NCBI RefSeq assembly: GCF_039969785.1
Contig: NZ_JBDVNC010000018.1
Location: 1-64,000, forward strand
Length of the DNA stretch: 64,000 nt
Source: Shimia sp039969785
GTDB taxonomy: Bacteria; Pseudomonadota; Alphaproteobacteria; Rhodobacterales; Rhodobacteraceae
Reading direction: 5' to 3'
The notes beneath the pieces are model-generated. The model did not search any database, had not been told where the DNA came from, and saw only the letters and a list, made by a program, of their open reading frames with translations. Positions 24,145 to 32,830 of the stretch are shown here, one piece after another (the stretch's first letter is position 1; every line of letters starts with the position of its first letter). The translations under genes and the position numbers were made by a program.

Positions 24145-25410
24145 ATGGATCATTTCCTTTATCGTGATGGGGCATTGTTCGCCGAGGACGTGCCGGTTTC
24201 CGAAATCGCCGCTGCTGTTGGCACACCGTTTTATTGTTATTCCACGGCCACGTTTGAACGCCATTTCCGGCTGTTTGACGAAGCGCTGGAGGGGATCGAT
24301 CATCTGGTGTGCTATGCGATGAAGGCGGCAAGCAACCAGGCGATCCTGAAAACTCTGGCCGCGCTGGGCGCTGGGATGGATGTGGTGTCAGGCGGAGAAT
24401 ACGCGCGCGCGGTGGCGGCAGGTGTGCCGGGGGATCGAATTGTGTTTTCCGGGGTTGGCAAAACCCGCGATGAAATTGCGATGGCGTTGCAGGGCGGTAT
24501 CCGCCAGTTCAACGTGGAAAGCGAGCCGGAAATGGCGGTCATTGACGCGGTTGCACAAGAACTGGGCATGGTGGCACCCATCACCGTGCGGGTGAACCCG
24601 GATGTTGACGCGAAAACCCACGCCAAGATTGCCACCGGAAAATCTGAAAACAAATTTGGCATTCCTATCAGCCGCGCGCGCGACGTTTATGCGCATGCCG
24701 CCAGCCTTAAAGGGCTGAAAGTGATTGGCATCGACGTGCATATCGGCAGCCAGCTGACCGAGCTGGCACCATTTGAGCTGGCCTATCGCAAGGTGGCAGA
24801 ACTGACCGAACAATTGCGGGCGGATGGTCACGAGATCACCCGGCTGGATCTGGGGGGCGGTTTGGGCATTCCTTATGAGCGGTCAAACACAGCCCCGCCA
24901 TTGCCGGTGGAATATGGCGCGATGGTCAAGCGAGAGCTGGGGCATCTGGGTTGTGAGATTGAGATTGAGCCCGGTCGGCTTATTGCCGGAAATGCCGGGA
25001 TCATGGTCAGCAAGGTGATCTATGTGAAATCCGGTGAAGACCGCGAGTTTCTGATTGTCGACGGGGCGATGAACGATCTGATCCGCCCGGCCATGTACGA
25101 AGCGCATCATGATATTGTGCCGGTGATCGAACCGGTGCCGGGCACGGAACCCGCACAATATGACATCGTTGGGCCGGTTTGCGAAAGCGGTGACACATTT
25201 GCCAAAGGCCGGACCATGACACCGCTGAGCGCGGGCGATCTGATCGCGTTTCGCAGTGCAGGCGCATATGGCGCGGTGATGTCGAGCGAATATAATTCGC
25301 GCCCGCTGATCCCGGAAGTTCTGGTCAACGGGGATCAATTTGCGGTTATCCGCCGACGTCCGAGCTATGAAGAGATGATAAATCGCGATAGCATTCCTAC
25401 ATGGTTGTAA
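24145..25410 (+). CDS. lysA: Diaminopimelate decarboxylase
   Basis: A 421-residue PLP enzyme that decarboxylates meso-diaminopimelate to lysine. PLP lysine is in VCYAMKAASNQ (near residue 54). HIGSQL, GGGLGIPY, the substrate-binding EPGRLIAGNAG and the dimer-interface CESGDTFAKGR are all present. It belongs to the fold-type III decarboxylase family and has normal length. Confidence 0.96.
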   Translation: MDHFLYRDGALFAEDVPVSEIAAAVGTPFYCYSTATFERHFRLFDEALEGIDHLVCYAMKAASNQAILKTLAALGAGMDVVSGGEYARAVAAGVPGDRIVFSGVGKTRDEIAMALQGGIRQFNVESEPEMAVIDAVAQELGMVAPITVRVNPDVDAKTHAKIATGKSENKFGIPISRARDVYAHAASLKGLKVIGIDVHIGSQLTELAPFELAYRKVAELTEQLRADGHEITRLDLGGGLGIPYERSNTAPPLPVEYGAMVKRELGHLGCEIEIEPGRLIAGNAGIMVSKVIYVKSGEDREFLIVDGAMNDLIRPAMYEAHHDIVPVIEPVPGTEPAQYDIVGPVCESGDTFAKGRTMTPLSAGDLIAFRSAGAYGAVMSSEYNSRPLIPEVLVNGDQFAVIRRRPSYEEMINRDSIPTWL

Positions 25411-25446
25411 GGCTATCCCGCCTTAGGCCAAGCGATTGGGAGCATC

Positions 25447-28002
25447 GTGGCACACCGAACGGAGGCTGAAACTGCGTTAAAGCGGCTGGGTATCGTGCTT
25501 GGCCTGACCCGGATTGGCTTGTTGGCCGAGCGGGTGACGCAAGCGTTTTGGCCGCTGTGGTCCCTTGTTTTTCTGGTTTTGGCCGCTTTGATGATGGGCG
25601 CACAGGATGTCGCGCCGCTAGAGGTTGTATGGCTGGTCGGGCTGCTTTGCGTGCTGGCAACAGGTGTGGCCGCTGTGGTTGGTGCGCGCAGGTTTGTGAT
25701 GCCGACCCGACAGGATGCGTTGGTGCGCCTTGACGCGACCTTGCCCGGGCGGCCCATTCAGGCGCTGATGGATCAGCCTGCGATTGGGGCGCATGACAAA
25801 GGCAGTCAAATGCTTTGGCGTGCGCATCAGGCGCGAATGGCCAAAAACACGCAAACCGCGCGACCGGTACATCCAGATTTGCGCGTGTCCCGGCTGGACC
25901 CGTTTGGACTGCGCTATATTGCGGTGTTGGCGCTGTCGGTTGCGTTTTTGTTTGGGTCCTTTGCCCGGGTCGGAAGCGTTGGTGAGATGACCCCGGGGAA
26001 TGGTGCCGCGCTGGCTAGTGGTCCGACATGGGAGGGCTGGATTGAGCCGCCTGCCTATACCGGGCGTCCGGCGTTGTATTTGAATGATCTGACTGATGCA
26101 TCGCTGGAGTTGCCAGAGGGCAGCCGCATTCTGGTGCGTCTTTATGGTGAAGTTGGCGCGCTGACGGTCGCCGAGACCGTGTCCGGCCGGGTGGGCGAAG
26201 TATCAAGTGCCGCTGACGCAGAACAGAATTTTGCCATTGCCCAATCTGGCAAGCTTGAAATCGCGGGTCCGGGCGGACAGGCGTGGGCCATTGATATGGT
26301 TGGGGATGTGTCGCCGCAGATTTCCGTAAGTGGCACGGCCGAAGTTTCCGGGCGCGGGGAAATGACGCTGCCTTTTGAGGCGGCGGATGATTATGGCATC
26401 ACCGGTGGCACAGCTGAAATTGCGCTGGATCTGGAGGCGGTGGCGCGCCAGCACGGGTTGCGCGTCGCGCCTGAGGACCACACACCGGTGACGGTGGAAT
26501 TGCCATTGCCAATCACGGGCGACAGGGCGGTATTTACCGAAACTCTGATCGAAGATTTTTCCAAACACCCATGGGCGCATCTGCCAGTAATTGTGACTTT
26601 GACGGCTTTGGATGACGCGGGGCATGTCGGCGCGTCTGCACCAGAGCAGATGGCGCTTCCGGCGCGGCGGTTTTTTGATCCTTTGGCCGCGTCTGTGATC
26701 GAGATGCGGCGAGATCTTTTGTGGTCGCGTGAAAACGCGGCCCGGGTGTCGCAATTGTTGCGGGCGGTGTCCCATCGCCCCGAAGAAGGCGTTTTTCGCC
26801 AGGAGACAAACTATCTGCGTTTGCGCACAGTTCTGCGCCGACTTGAGGCGTTTTCCGGGCGCAGGCTGACGGATGAAAAGCGTGATGAGCTTGCCGAAGC
26901 TTTGTGGGAACTGGCGCTGAAGCTGGAAGAGGGCGATCTCGGCAGTGCGCTGGAACGGTTGCGCCGGGCGCAGGAACGGTTGTCGGAGGCCATGAAAAAC
27001 GGCGCCAGCGATGCCGAAATTGCCGAGCTGATGCGGGAGTTGCGCGAGGCGACCGAAGATTACATGCGCGAATTGGCACGGCGTAATCAACAGAACGGCG
27101 AAGACGGCGAGTCTCAGCAATTGTCGGAAAACATGATGCAGCTGGATCAGAATGATTTGCAGCGCATGATGGATCGCATTCAGGAATTGATGGAACAGGG
27201 CCGCATGGCCGAAGCGCAGCAGGCGTTGGATGAACTGCGCCAGATGATGGAAAACATGCGCGTCACGCAAGGTGAGGGTCAGCAAAGCGAAGGTGAGCAG
27301 GCCATGGAAGGTCTGGCCGATACGCTGCGCGAACAGCAGGGGTTGTCGGACGAAGCGTTCCGCGAATTGCAGGAACAGTTCAATCCCGGTGCGCAAAGTG
27401 GCCAGTCGCGGGAAAATGAAGGTTATAGTGGTGGTGAAGGCCGCGGCCAGTCACATGACGGGACCGGGCAGGGCACGGGTGAAGGTGAAGATGGATCGCA
27501 AGACGGTCAGCAGCCCGGACGCAGTGCGCTGGAAGACCGGCAGCGGGATTTGCGCGACGAACTGGACCGTCAGATGGGCAATATGCCCGGTCAGGGTTCG
27601 CCCGAAGGTGATGCGGCGCGCGAAGCTTTGGGACGGGCGGGGGATGCGATGGAAGGCGCGGAGGATGCGTTGCGCAGCGACGATCTGGCCGAAGCCATCG
27701 ACCGTCAGGCTGAAGCTATGGAAGCGCTGCGTGATGGCATGCGAAGCCTGGATGAGGCAATGGCTCAGCAAGAACAGCAGGGGCAGCAGGGTCTGGCGGA
27801 AAATCAGGGCAATGCGCAGGATCCGCTGGGCCGAAGTGCAGGAAATCGCGGACCTTCCGGAACAGAAGAAGGATTGCTGCAGGGCGAAGATGTGTACCGT
27901 CAGGCGCGTCGGTTGCTGGATGAAATCCGGCGCCGTGCAGGCGAAGGGGATCGTTCGGAAGTGGAACGCAACTATCTGGAAAGACTGCTGGACCGGTTCT
28001 GA
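25447..28002 (+). CDS. TIGR02302 family membrane protein
   Basis: An 851-residue protein. Two to three transmembrane helices lie at the N-terminus (ALWSLVFLVLAALMM, VVWLVGLLCVLATGVAAVVG) and one near residue 160 (IAVLALSVAFLFGSFA). A beta-rich region follows (about 190-430), then a long helical part rich in Gln, Glu and Met (about 450-720: ERLRRAQERLSEAM, RIQELMEQGRMAEAQQALDE), then a Gly/Gln-rich low-complexity stretch and a final basic helix. This layout matches TIGR02302 (DUF4175), found in alphaproteobacteria next to lysA. The function is unknown; coiled coils suggest a structural or envelope role. It starts with GTG. Confidence 0.85.
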   Translation: MAHRTEAETALKRLGIVLGLTRIGLLAERVTQAFWPLWSLVFLVLAALMMGAQDVAPLEVVWLVGLLCVLATGVAAVVGARRFVMPTRQDALVRLDATLPGRPIQALMDQPAIGAHDKGSQMLWRAHQARMAKNTQTARPVHPDLRVSRLDPFGLRYIAVLALSVAFLFGSFARVGSVGEMTPGNGAALASGPTWEGWIEPPAYTGRPALYLNDLTDASLELPEGSRILVRLYGEVGALTVAETVSGRVGEVSSAADAEQNFAIAQSGKLEIAGPGGQAWAIDMVGDVSPQISVSGTAEVSGRGEMTLPFEAADDYGITGGTAEIALDLEAVARQHGLRVAPEDHTPVTVELPLPITGDRAVFTETLIEDFSKHPWAHLPVIVTLTALDDAGHVGASAPEQMALPARRFFDPLAASVIEMRRDLLWSRENAARVSQLLRAVSHRPEEGVFRQETNYLRLRTVLRRLEAFSGRRLTDEKRDELAEALWELALKLEEGDLGSALERLRRAQERLSEAMKNGASDAEIAELMRELREATEDYMRELARRNQQNGEDGESQQLSENMMQLDQNDLQRMMDRIQELMEQGRMAEAQQALDELRQMMENMRVTQGEGQQSEGEQAMEGLADTLREQQGLSDEAFRELQEQFNPGAQSGQSRENEGYSGGEGRGQSHDGTGQGTGEGEDGSQDGQQPGRSALEDRQRDLRDELDRQMGNMPGQGSPEGDAAREALGRAGDAMEGAEDALRSDDLAEAIDRQAEAMEALRDGMRSLDEAMAQQEQQGQQGLAENQGNAQDPLGRSAGNRGPSGTEEGLLQGEDVYRQARRLLDEIRRRAGEGDRSEVERNYLERLLDRF

Positions 28003-28016
28003 TTTTCGCAGAGTGC

Positions 28017-28071
28017 CCCGGGGGTGACTCGCGCCGCCTTGCAGGCGCCGACGACCCACCCACCCGGGCCA
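28017..28071. terminator. Stem-loop between convergent genes
   Basis: CGCC-TTGCA-GGCG forms a core near the centre, and outer segments GGGGGTGACTCG and CGACGACCCACCC can extend it with mismatches. It sits between the stop codons of the TIGR02302 and zinc-ribbon genes and probably ends transcription from both sides. Confidence 0.35.
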
Positions 28072-28079
28072 AAAAGACG

Positions 28080-29114
28080 TTACTCTGACCCGGTGAAGCC
28101 GTCGAGCCAGAGGAACAGTTTGGTCACTTGAGAGTCGAGCCAGACCCTGCCCTGGTTGGCATTTTCGATGAACGCATCAAGGTAGGGGCGTGCTGGCGGG
28201 TAAGCCTGCGCAATCTTGTCGTCGTTGCTGTAGGCGAGGATGGCGGCCAGTGCGACCAGCAGCGCAATCCCAAAGCCCAGACGGAACCCACGGCGCCGTT
28301 TGGTGTCAGTTGGTGCGGCAGGTTCGTCCGAACCAGCCCGACCGGGGTCTGCTGTTCCGCGCAGCGTCGAATTGATCTCTTCGATATCGGGCAGCAATTC
28401 GCGCCGTGAATCCGGCTTGGCGGGCTCTGGCGGTGTCTCTTCGGTTTTTTCTTCTGTCGGCAAACCACGCAGGCGGCGCATTCGCGCCTTGGCCTCAAGC
28501 AGTCGGCGATCAGCTTCGTTTTCGGGTTCGCTCAGCCCGAGGTCAGGTTGGGTTTCCAGCGTGTCGGCCTCGCGGGCGCGGGCCTCGTGTTCGGCCTCTT
28601 CACGCAGCACGCCGGCGACCGCTGGATCAAGGCCGCGCTGGCGAGGCGTCCGATCCGGTTTGATATCATCATCATCCGTGAAGACCTCGTCATATGGGCG
28701 GTCTTCGTCGGCTAGGGTTTCGTCTGTTTTGGAGTCCGGTTCCGGATCGTCAAATTGTTTGTCGTCAGAGCCAGTCTCGTCTTCTCCACTCCAGATGTTT
28801 TCCGCACTTTCAAACAGTCCGTCGCCTTCAGCTTCGGCAGCGGGGATGTCCTCACCATCATCATCGAAGGTTATTTCCGGCGGCTCCACTTCTTCAAAGG
28901 CGGGCCGGTCGTTTTCGTCTTCGTCGGTTTGCCCGTCTTCAGGCTGTTCTTCTGACAGTGCAAAATCATCAGGTGCGACGGCTGTTTCTTCCTCGGGATG
29001 AGACTGAAACCACGTGTCGCCGCAATTTGAACATTGCACGTCCCGCCCTGCCAGCGGAATCACATCGTCTGGTACTTCGTATTGAGCACCACAATTCGGG
29101 CATGTCAGCCGCAT
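28080..29114 (-). CDS. Zinc-ribbon (MJ0042-type) single-pass membrane protein
   Basis: A 344-residue protein. The N-terminus is a MJ0042-type zinc ribbon: CPNCGAQYEVPDD ... DVQCSNCGDTWFQ, two CxxC pairs. A long acidic disordered region follows (about 45-260; runs of Glu and Asp), then one transmembrane helix (FGIALLVALAAILAYS, about 285) and a short C-terminal tail. The family occurs in alphaproteobacteria next to ftsE, as here in divergent orientation. The function is unknown. The acidic linker between ribbon and membrane anchor could bind a basic partner. Confidence 0.8.
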   Translation of the reverse strand: MRLTCPNCGAQYEVPDDVIPLAGRDVQCSNCGDTWFQSHPEEETAVAPDDFALSEEQPEDGQTDEDENDRPAFEEVEPPEITFDDDGEDIPAAEAEGDGLFESAENIWSGEDETGSDDKQFDDPEPDSKTDETLADEDRPYDEVFTDDDDIKPDRTPRQRGLDPAVAGVLREEAEHEARAREADTLETQPDLGLSEPENEADRRLLEAKARMRRLRGLPTEEKTEETPPEPAKPDSRRELLPDIEEINSTLRGTADPGRAGSDEPAAPTDTKRRRGFRLGFGIALLVALAAILAYSNDDKIAQAYPPARPYLDAFIENANQGRVWLDSQVTKLFLWLDGFTGSE

Positions 29115-29260
29115 GGTTTTCCCCTGATGTCCCCACTGCTCTTCATTAATTTATGATCTTATTCTGTAATATGCACCCGGGAAAGTGCAAAGCCCTGCCG
29201 TGACCGGATTGAATCCTGTCCGATGCTCGTGCACAACAAGGCCAGACAGGGGGCCGATCC

Positions 29261-29938
29261 GTGATCGAACTGGAAAACATTGCTTATAACTATGGCGGCG
29301 GCGAGTTGCTGAGTGAGATTTCTCTCAAGCTTGCACCGGGATCGTTCCATTTTCTGACCGGCCCGTCCGGAGCAGGAAAGACGACATTTTTGAAATTATG
29401 CTATGGGGCATTGGCTCCAACTGCGGGTAGCGCACGTCTTTTTGGTCAGGATGTGCGCGATATGGACCGGGATGGGCATGCGCTGGCGCGGCGTCGCATC
29501 GGAGTTGTGCATCAGGATTGCCAGTTTCTGGACCACTTGCCGCTGGCCGACAATGTCGCGCTCCCTTTGACAGTGTCAGGGCGTGATTCGCATGAGCAAG
29601 TCACCAATCTGGAAGAATTGTTGAGCTGGGTTGGTCTGGGGCATCGGGCAAGCGCGTTACCGCCGGAACTTTCGGGGGGTGAGCGCCAGCGTGCCGCACT
29701 GGCGCGGGCGGTGATTATGTCGCCGGAAGTGGTGTTGGCCGACGAGCCGACCGGGAACGTGGACTGGGAAATGTCGCAACGGCTTTTGCAATTGCTGGTG
29801 GAGTTGAACAGGATGGGTAAGACCATCCTGATTGCCACGCATGACCTGAACCTGATCCGGGCCGCCAAGCATCATGTGCAGGCGCGGGTTCTGCGGATTT
29901 CAAATCGAAAATTGCAATTGGCGGGGGCGGATCTGTGA
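29261..29938 (+). CDS. ftsE: Cell division ATP-binding protein FtsE
   Basis: A 225-residue ABC ATPase that with FtsX controls septal peptidoglycan hydrolases. Walker A GPSGAGKT (about 36), the signature ELSGGERQRAALARA and Walker B VVLADEPTGNVD are intact; the NVD ending fits FtsE. It starts with GTG, with AGGGGG about 8 bases upstream. It overlaps ftsX by 4 bases (GTGA). Confidence 0.93.
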   Translation: MIELENIAYNYGGGELLSEISLKLAPGSFHFLTGPSGAGKTTFLKLCYGALAPTAGSARLFGQDVRDMDRDGHALARRRIGVVHQDCQFLDHLPLADNVALPLTVSGRDSHEQVTNLEELLSWVGLGHRASALPPELSGGERQRAALARAVIMSPEVVLADEPTGNVDWEMSQRLLQLLVELNRMGKTILIATHDLNLIRAAKHHVQARVLRISNRKLQLAGADL

Positions 29939-30837
29939 AGCTGATCAAGACGATCTCCTCGCTGATTGTGGGGGACGTACAAGCCGACCGGGTTGTGCCT
30001 CCGACTGGGTTCACCGCAAGGTTAACGTTGTTTGCTGCCGCAACGATGGCGTTTTTGACTGTGTTTGCGTTGGCGCTTTCGCTGGCGTCGGGGCGGTTGG
30101 CGCAACGTTGGGGAGACGAGCTGGCGCAAAGCGCGACATTGCGGATATCGGCGCCTGCGGAACAGTTGGATGCACAGACCGAGGCGGCGCTGAGCGTGTT
30201 GCAGAGCACGCCTGGCGTCGCATCTGCACGAGCGTTGGGCGACGATGAACAACGCGCCTTGCTGGCACCCTGGTTTGGTCCGGATTTGCCGGTGGACAGT
30301 TTACCGATTCCACAGCTGATCGAAATTCTGGAGACCGATGACGGGTTTGACCCGGCAGGGTTAAGGTTACGGCTACAGGCCGAGGTGCCGGGCGCGGTCC
30401 TAGATGATCACACCCGCTGGCGCGCTCCGCTGGAACGCGCGGCTGGGCGATTGCGATTGCTGGGCTGGGTGGCGATCCTGTTGATCGGGGCAACAACGGG
30501 CGTCATGATCACGCTTGCTGCGCAGGCGGCGCTGGCTGCTAATGCGCAGGTCGTCGCGGTGTTGCGGCTGATTGGGGCACGAGACGCTTATATAGTGCGC
30601 GCGTTTGTAAGGCGCTTTACGTTGCGGGCGCTGTCGGGTGCTGCCATTGGCACGGTGCTGGGCGCTGGCGCGATGATGCTGTTGCCTGCAGCCCAGGAGG
30701 AGGGCGGCTTTTTGACGGGACTGGGCTTTGTTGGGACCGGGTGGTTGTTACTTTTGCTTATTCCGTTTCTGACGGCCATTGTGGCCTATGCTGCAACCGG
30801 TGCGGCGGCGCGGCGCACGCTTTCGGAGCTGGCATGA
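29935..30837 (+). CDS. ftsX: Cell division permease FtsX
   Basis: A 300-residue membrane protein with an N-terminal helix (LTLFAAATMAFLTVFALALS), a periplasmic domain of about 130 residues and three C-terminal helices (VAILLIGATTGVMITLAAQ, ALSGAAIGTVLGAGAMM, LLLLIPFLTAIVAYAA). The cytoplasmic loop VVAVLRLIGARDAYIVRAFV is the contact with FtsE. It starts with GTG overlapping the ftsE stop and overlaps the next start by 4 bases. Confidence 0.9.
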   Translation: MKLIKTISSLIVGDVQADRVVPPTGFTARLTLFAAATMAFLTVFALALSLASGRLAQRWGDELAQSATLRISAPAEQLDAQTEAALSVLQSTPGVASARALGDDEQRALLAPWFGPDLPVDSLPIPQLIEILETDDGFDPAGLRLRLQAEVPGAVLDDHTRWRAPLERAAGRLRLLGWVAILLIGATTGVMITLAAQAALAANAQVVAVLRLIGARDAYIVRAFVRRFTLRALSGAAIGTVLGAGAMMLLPAAQEEGGFLTGLGFVGTGWLLLLLIPFLTAIVAYAATGAAARRTLSELA

Positions 30838-31586
30838 TGCGATACGGTATTCAATGGGTACGATCCCTGATCTTTAACGCGCAGATGTATGTCGCCATGC
30901 TGGTATTGGGGTTGGCGTTTTTCCCCTGGGCGATATTCAGCCGCAAAGGCGCTGCGATGGCGTGCAAGTCTTATTGCCGCTGGGTGTGCTGGACGGCAGG
31001 CTGGATGATTAATCTCAAAACCGAAGTGCGTGGTACACCTCCGACGCAGGAGGTTATGATCGGTGCCAAGCATCAGTCGTTTCTGGATATTATCATGATT
31101 TTCGGCTCTGTTCCGGCAGGGAAATTCATCATGAAGCGCGAGCTGATGTGGGCGCCAATTCTGGGGCAGTACGGATTGCGGATCGGTTGTGTTCCGGTTA
31201 ATCGCGGCAAACGTGGTGCGGCCATCAAGCAAATGGTCGCTGATGTCGCGTCGGGCGCGCAAATTGCCGGCCAGTTGATAATCTATTCGCAAGGCACACG
31301 GGTCGCGCCGGGGGCTCGCAGGCCTTACAAGGTGGGCACCTATGCACTCTACAGCCAACTCAACCAACCATGCGTGCCTGCAGCTACAAATGTCGGTGTG
31401 TTCTGGCCGCGCCATGGCGTGTACCGCAAGCCGGGTGTTGCAGTGGTTGAGTTTTTGGAACCTATGGCGCCAGGACTGAGCCAAAAAGAGTTTATGGAAA
31501 CATTGGAAGAGCGCGTCGAGAAGCGCTCGGATGCATTGATGCGCGAAGCGGGGTTTGATCCGGATGGGGATGAAATACGTCACTGA
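30834..31586 (+). CDS. 1-acyl-sn-glycerol-3-phosphate acyltransferase (PlsC type)
   Basis: A 250-residue membrane acyltransferase that would convert lysophosphatidic acid to phosphatidic acid. An N-terminal hydrophobic helix (AMLVLGLAFFPWAIF) is followed by motif I KHQSFLD (HX4D), motif II near KRELMWAPILG, and VPVNRGKR. Motif III reads YSQGTRVAPG: the common EGTR glutamate is replaced by glutamine. ATG 30834 overlaps the ftsX stop by 4 bases, so ftsE, ftsX and this gene form one coupled operon. A flavoprotein gene overlaps its end. Confidence 0.85.
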   Translation: MMRYGIQWVRSLIFNAQMYVAMLVLGLAFFPWAIFSRKGAAMACKSYCRWVCWTAGWMINLKTEVRGTPPTQEVMIGAKHQSFLDIIMIFGSVPAGKFIMKRELMWAPILGQYGLRIGCVPVNRGKRGAAIKQMVADVASGAQIAGQLIIYSQGTRVAPGARRPYKVGTYALYSQLNQPCVPAATNVGVFWPRHGVYRKPGVAVVEFLEPMAPGLSQKEFMETLEERVEKRSDALMREAGFDPDGDEIRH

Positions 31587-32175
31587 CATTGCGGAGCTGG
31601 AAACGCTTTACGGCACACCCGGGGCGGCATCTCTGCGCAAAGTGGCGCAACGGATGACGCCAGAGTATCGCCGCTGGATCATGGCATCACGGTTCTGCGT
31701 TATCTCGACAGTTGGGGAAGACGGGACCGACGGGAGTCCGCGCGGTGATGACGGACCGGTGGTGCGCGAACTGGACGCACAAACATTGGCAATACCGGAT
31801 TGGCGCGGCAATAACCGGATGGATACTTTGCGCAATATTGTGGCAGATGGCCGAATTTCGCTGATGTTTATGGTGCCGGGATCAAACAATGTCGTGCGGA
31901 TAAACGGGTTGGCACGCGTAACGACCGACGTTGATTTGTGTGAGAGCTTTGAGGTGCAGGGGCGACATCCCCGGTCGGTGATCGTGATCCGGATTGGCGA
32001 GATATATACGCAATGTGCGCGTGCTTTGATGCGGGCGCGGATGTGGTCGTGTGGCGATGAAAGTCAGGAATTGCCGAGTGCCGGGGAGGTGCTGGCCGCG
32101 CTGACGGATGGCGAAGAAGGCGGAGCTGTTTATGACGCCGCGTGGCTGGAACGCGCCAGAAAAACCATGTGGTGA
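31570..32175 (+). CDS. PPOX-class FMN-binding protein (pyridoxamine 5'-phosphate oxidase family)
   Basis: A 201-residue split-barrel flavoprotein of the DR2398-like PPOX subgroup. Visible family blocks are MTPEYRRWIMASRFCVISTV, DGSPRGDDGPVVREL, WRGNNRMDTLRNIV and MFMVPGSNNVVRINGLARV; FMN binds across the dimer. The reaction is unknown. ATG 31570 (or 31564) lies inside the end of the plsC-type gene, an overlap of 17 bases, so it is probably the last gene of the ftsEX operon. Confidence 0.8.
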   Translation: MKYVTDIAELETLYGTPGAASLRKVAQRMTPEYRRWIMASRFCVISTVGEDGTDGSPRGDDGPVVRELDAQTLAIPDWRGNNRMDTLRNIVADGRISLMFMVPGSNNVVRINGLARVTTDVDLCESFEVQGRHPRSVIVIRIGEIYTQCARALMRARMWSCGDESQELPSAGEVLAALTDGEEGGAVYDAAWLERARKTMW

Positions 32176-32218
32176 CGGGTAGGTCGGACAAATTTGTCCG
32201 ACCTACGGCAGATGTGGT

Positions 32219-32830
32219 TTATGTTTCAAAACCAGGTGCCTTGATTTTGAGACTACCGCCTGAACTATCACCCCAATCCGGGAAGGCAAATAAGGTGACG
32301 CCCCAACGTTGCGGAGTGCCTATGGGACCTGCAAACCATCCTTTGTGTATTTTGCCCATTCGGGCGCCGGGATCATAGGGAAGATCAGGGAATTCTCTCG
32401 CGACAATGGCTTCGACATAGGTAAGTAGTTCAATGGCTTCCGCTTCTGAGAGCGCATTTGGCGCATGTGTCTCAAGGGAACACGTTGCAGGTCGGACACT
32501 TAGGAAAACCCTGTGTTCGAGATCAATCCAGGTTCTCTGTCCAGATGGGCTTGTCGCCCTTGCGAGACCAATCTGTTCAGGTTCAGGAATTGCCAAACCG
32601 TGATGGTTGGGCAAGCAAACCTGGGTAAACAACTCAGCGATCCGTTGAGCTCTGGTTTGCATTGGCGTCAGCAGCCACGCGCCTGATAAGCCAGCAGCAA
32701 ATCCTATGGCTATGACCGGGATGAGAATTTTTGTTTCAAAGACCTGTCCACAAACGAAAAGGGGCAGCCACGGCCGCCCCGTCTCCGATAATATGTTTTG
32801 CCTTAGCTGTGAATGGCACCGTCGCCACAA
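32219..32830 (-). CDS. Membrane-anchored protein of unknown function
   Basis: A frame of 203 codons. A hydrophobic helix (ILIPVIAIGFAAGLSGAWLL) is followed by a soluble domain with two cysteines (FTQVCLPNHHGL and PATCSLETHAP) and no recognised family. The start is doubtful. The only ATG in front of the helix is at 32830, inside the end of lpd and upstream of the lpd terminator. A start close to the helix would need a rare codon. Composition is less GC-rich than neighbours. Confidence 0.45.
   Translation of the reverse strand: MWRRCHSQLRQNILSETGRPWLPLFVCGQVFETKILIPVIAIGFAAGLSGAWLLTPMQTRAQRIAELFTQVCLPNHHGLAIPEPEQIGLARATSPSGQRTWIDLEHRVFLSVRPATCSLETHAPNALSEAEAIELLTYVEAIVAREFPDLPYDPGARMGKIHKGWFAGPIGTPQRWGVTLFAFPDWGDSSGGSLKIKAPGFET
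32757..32780 (-). terminator. Rho-independent terminator of lpd
   Basis: The minus strand reads GGGGCGGCC, loop GTG, GCTGCCCC and then TTTT, about 23 bases after the lpd stop. The stem has one mismatch. It ends the long TCA-gene series. Confidence 0.65.

Noticed and set aside
26203..27396. 397-codon minus-strand frame
   Set aside because: Antisense of the TIGR02302 gene; the high His/Gln content mirrors the Gln-rich sense strand.
28240..29001. 253-codon serine-rich plus-strand frame
   Set aside because: Antisense of the acidic linker of the zinc-ribbon protein; Ser runs mirror Glu/Asp codons.
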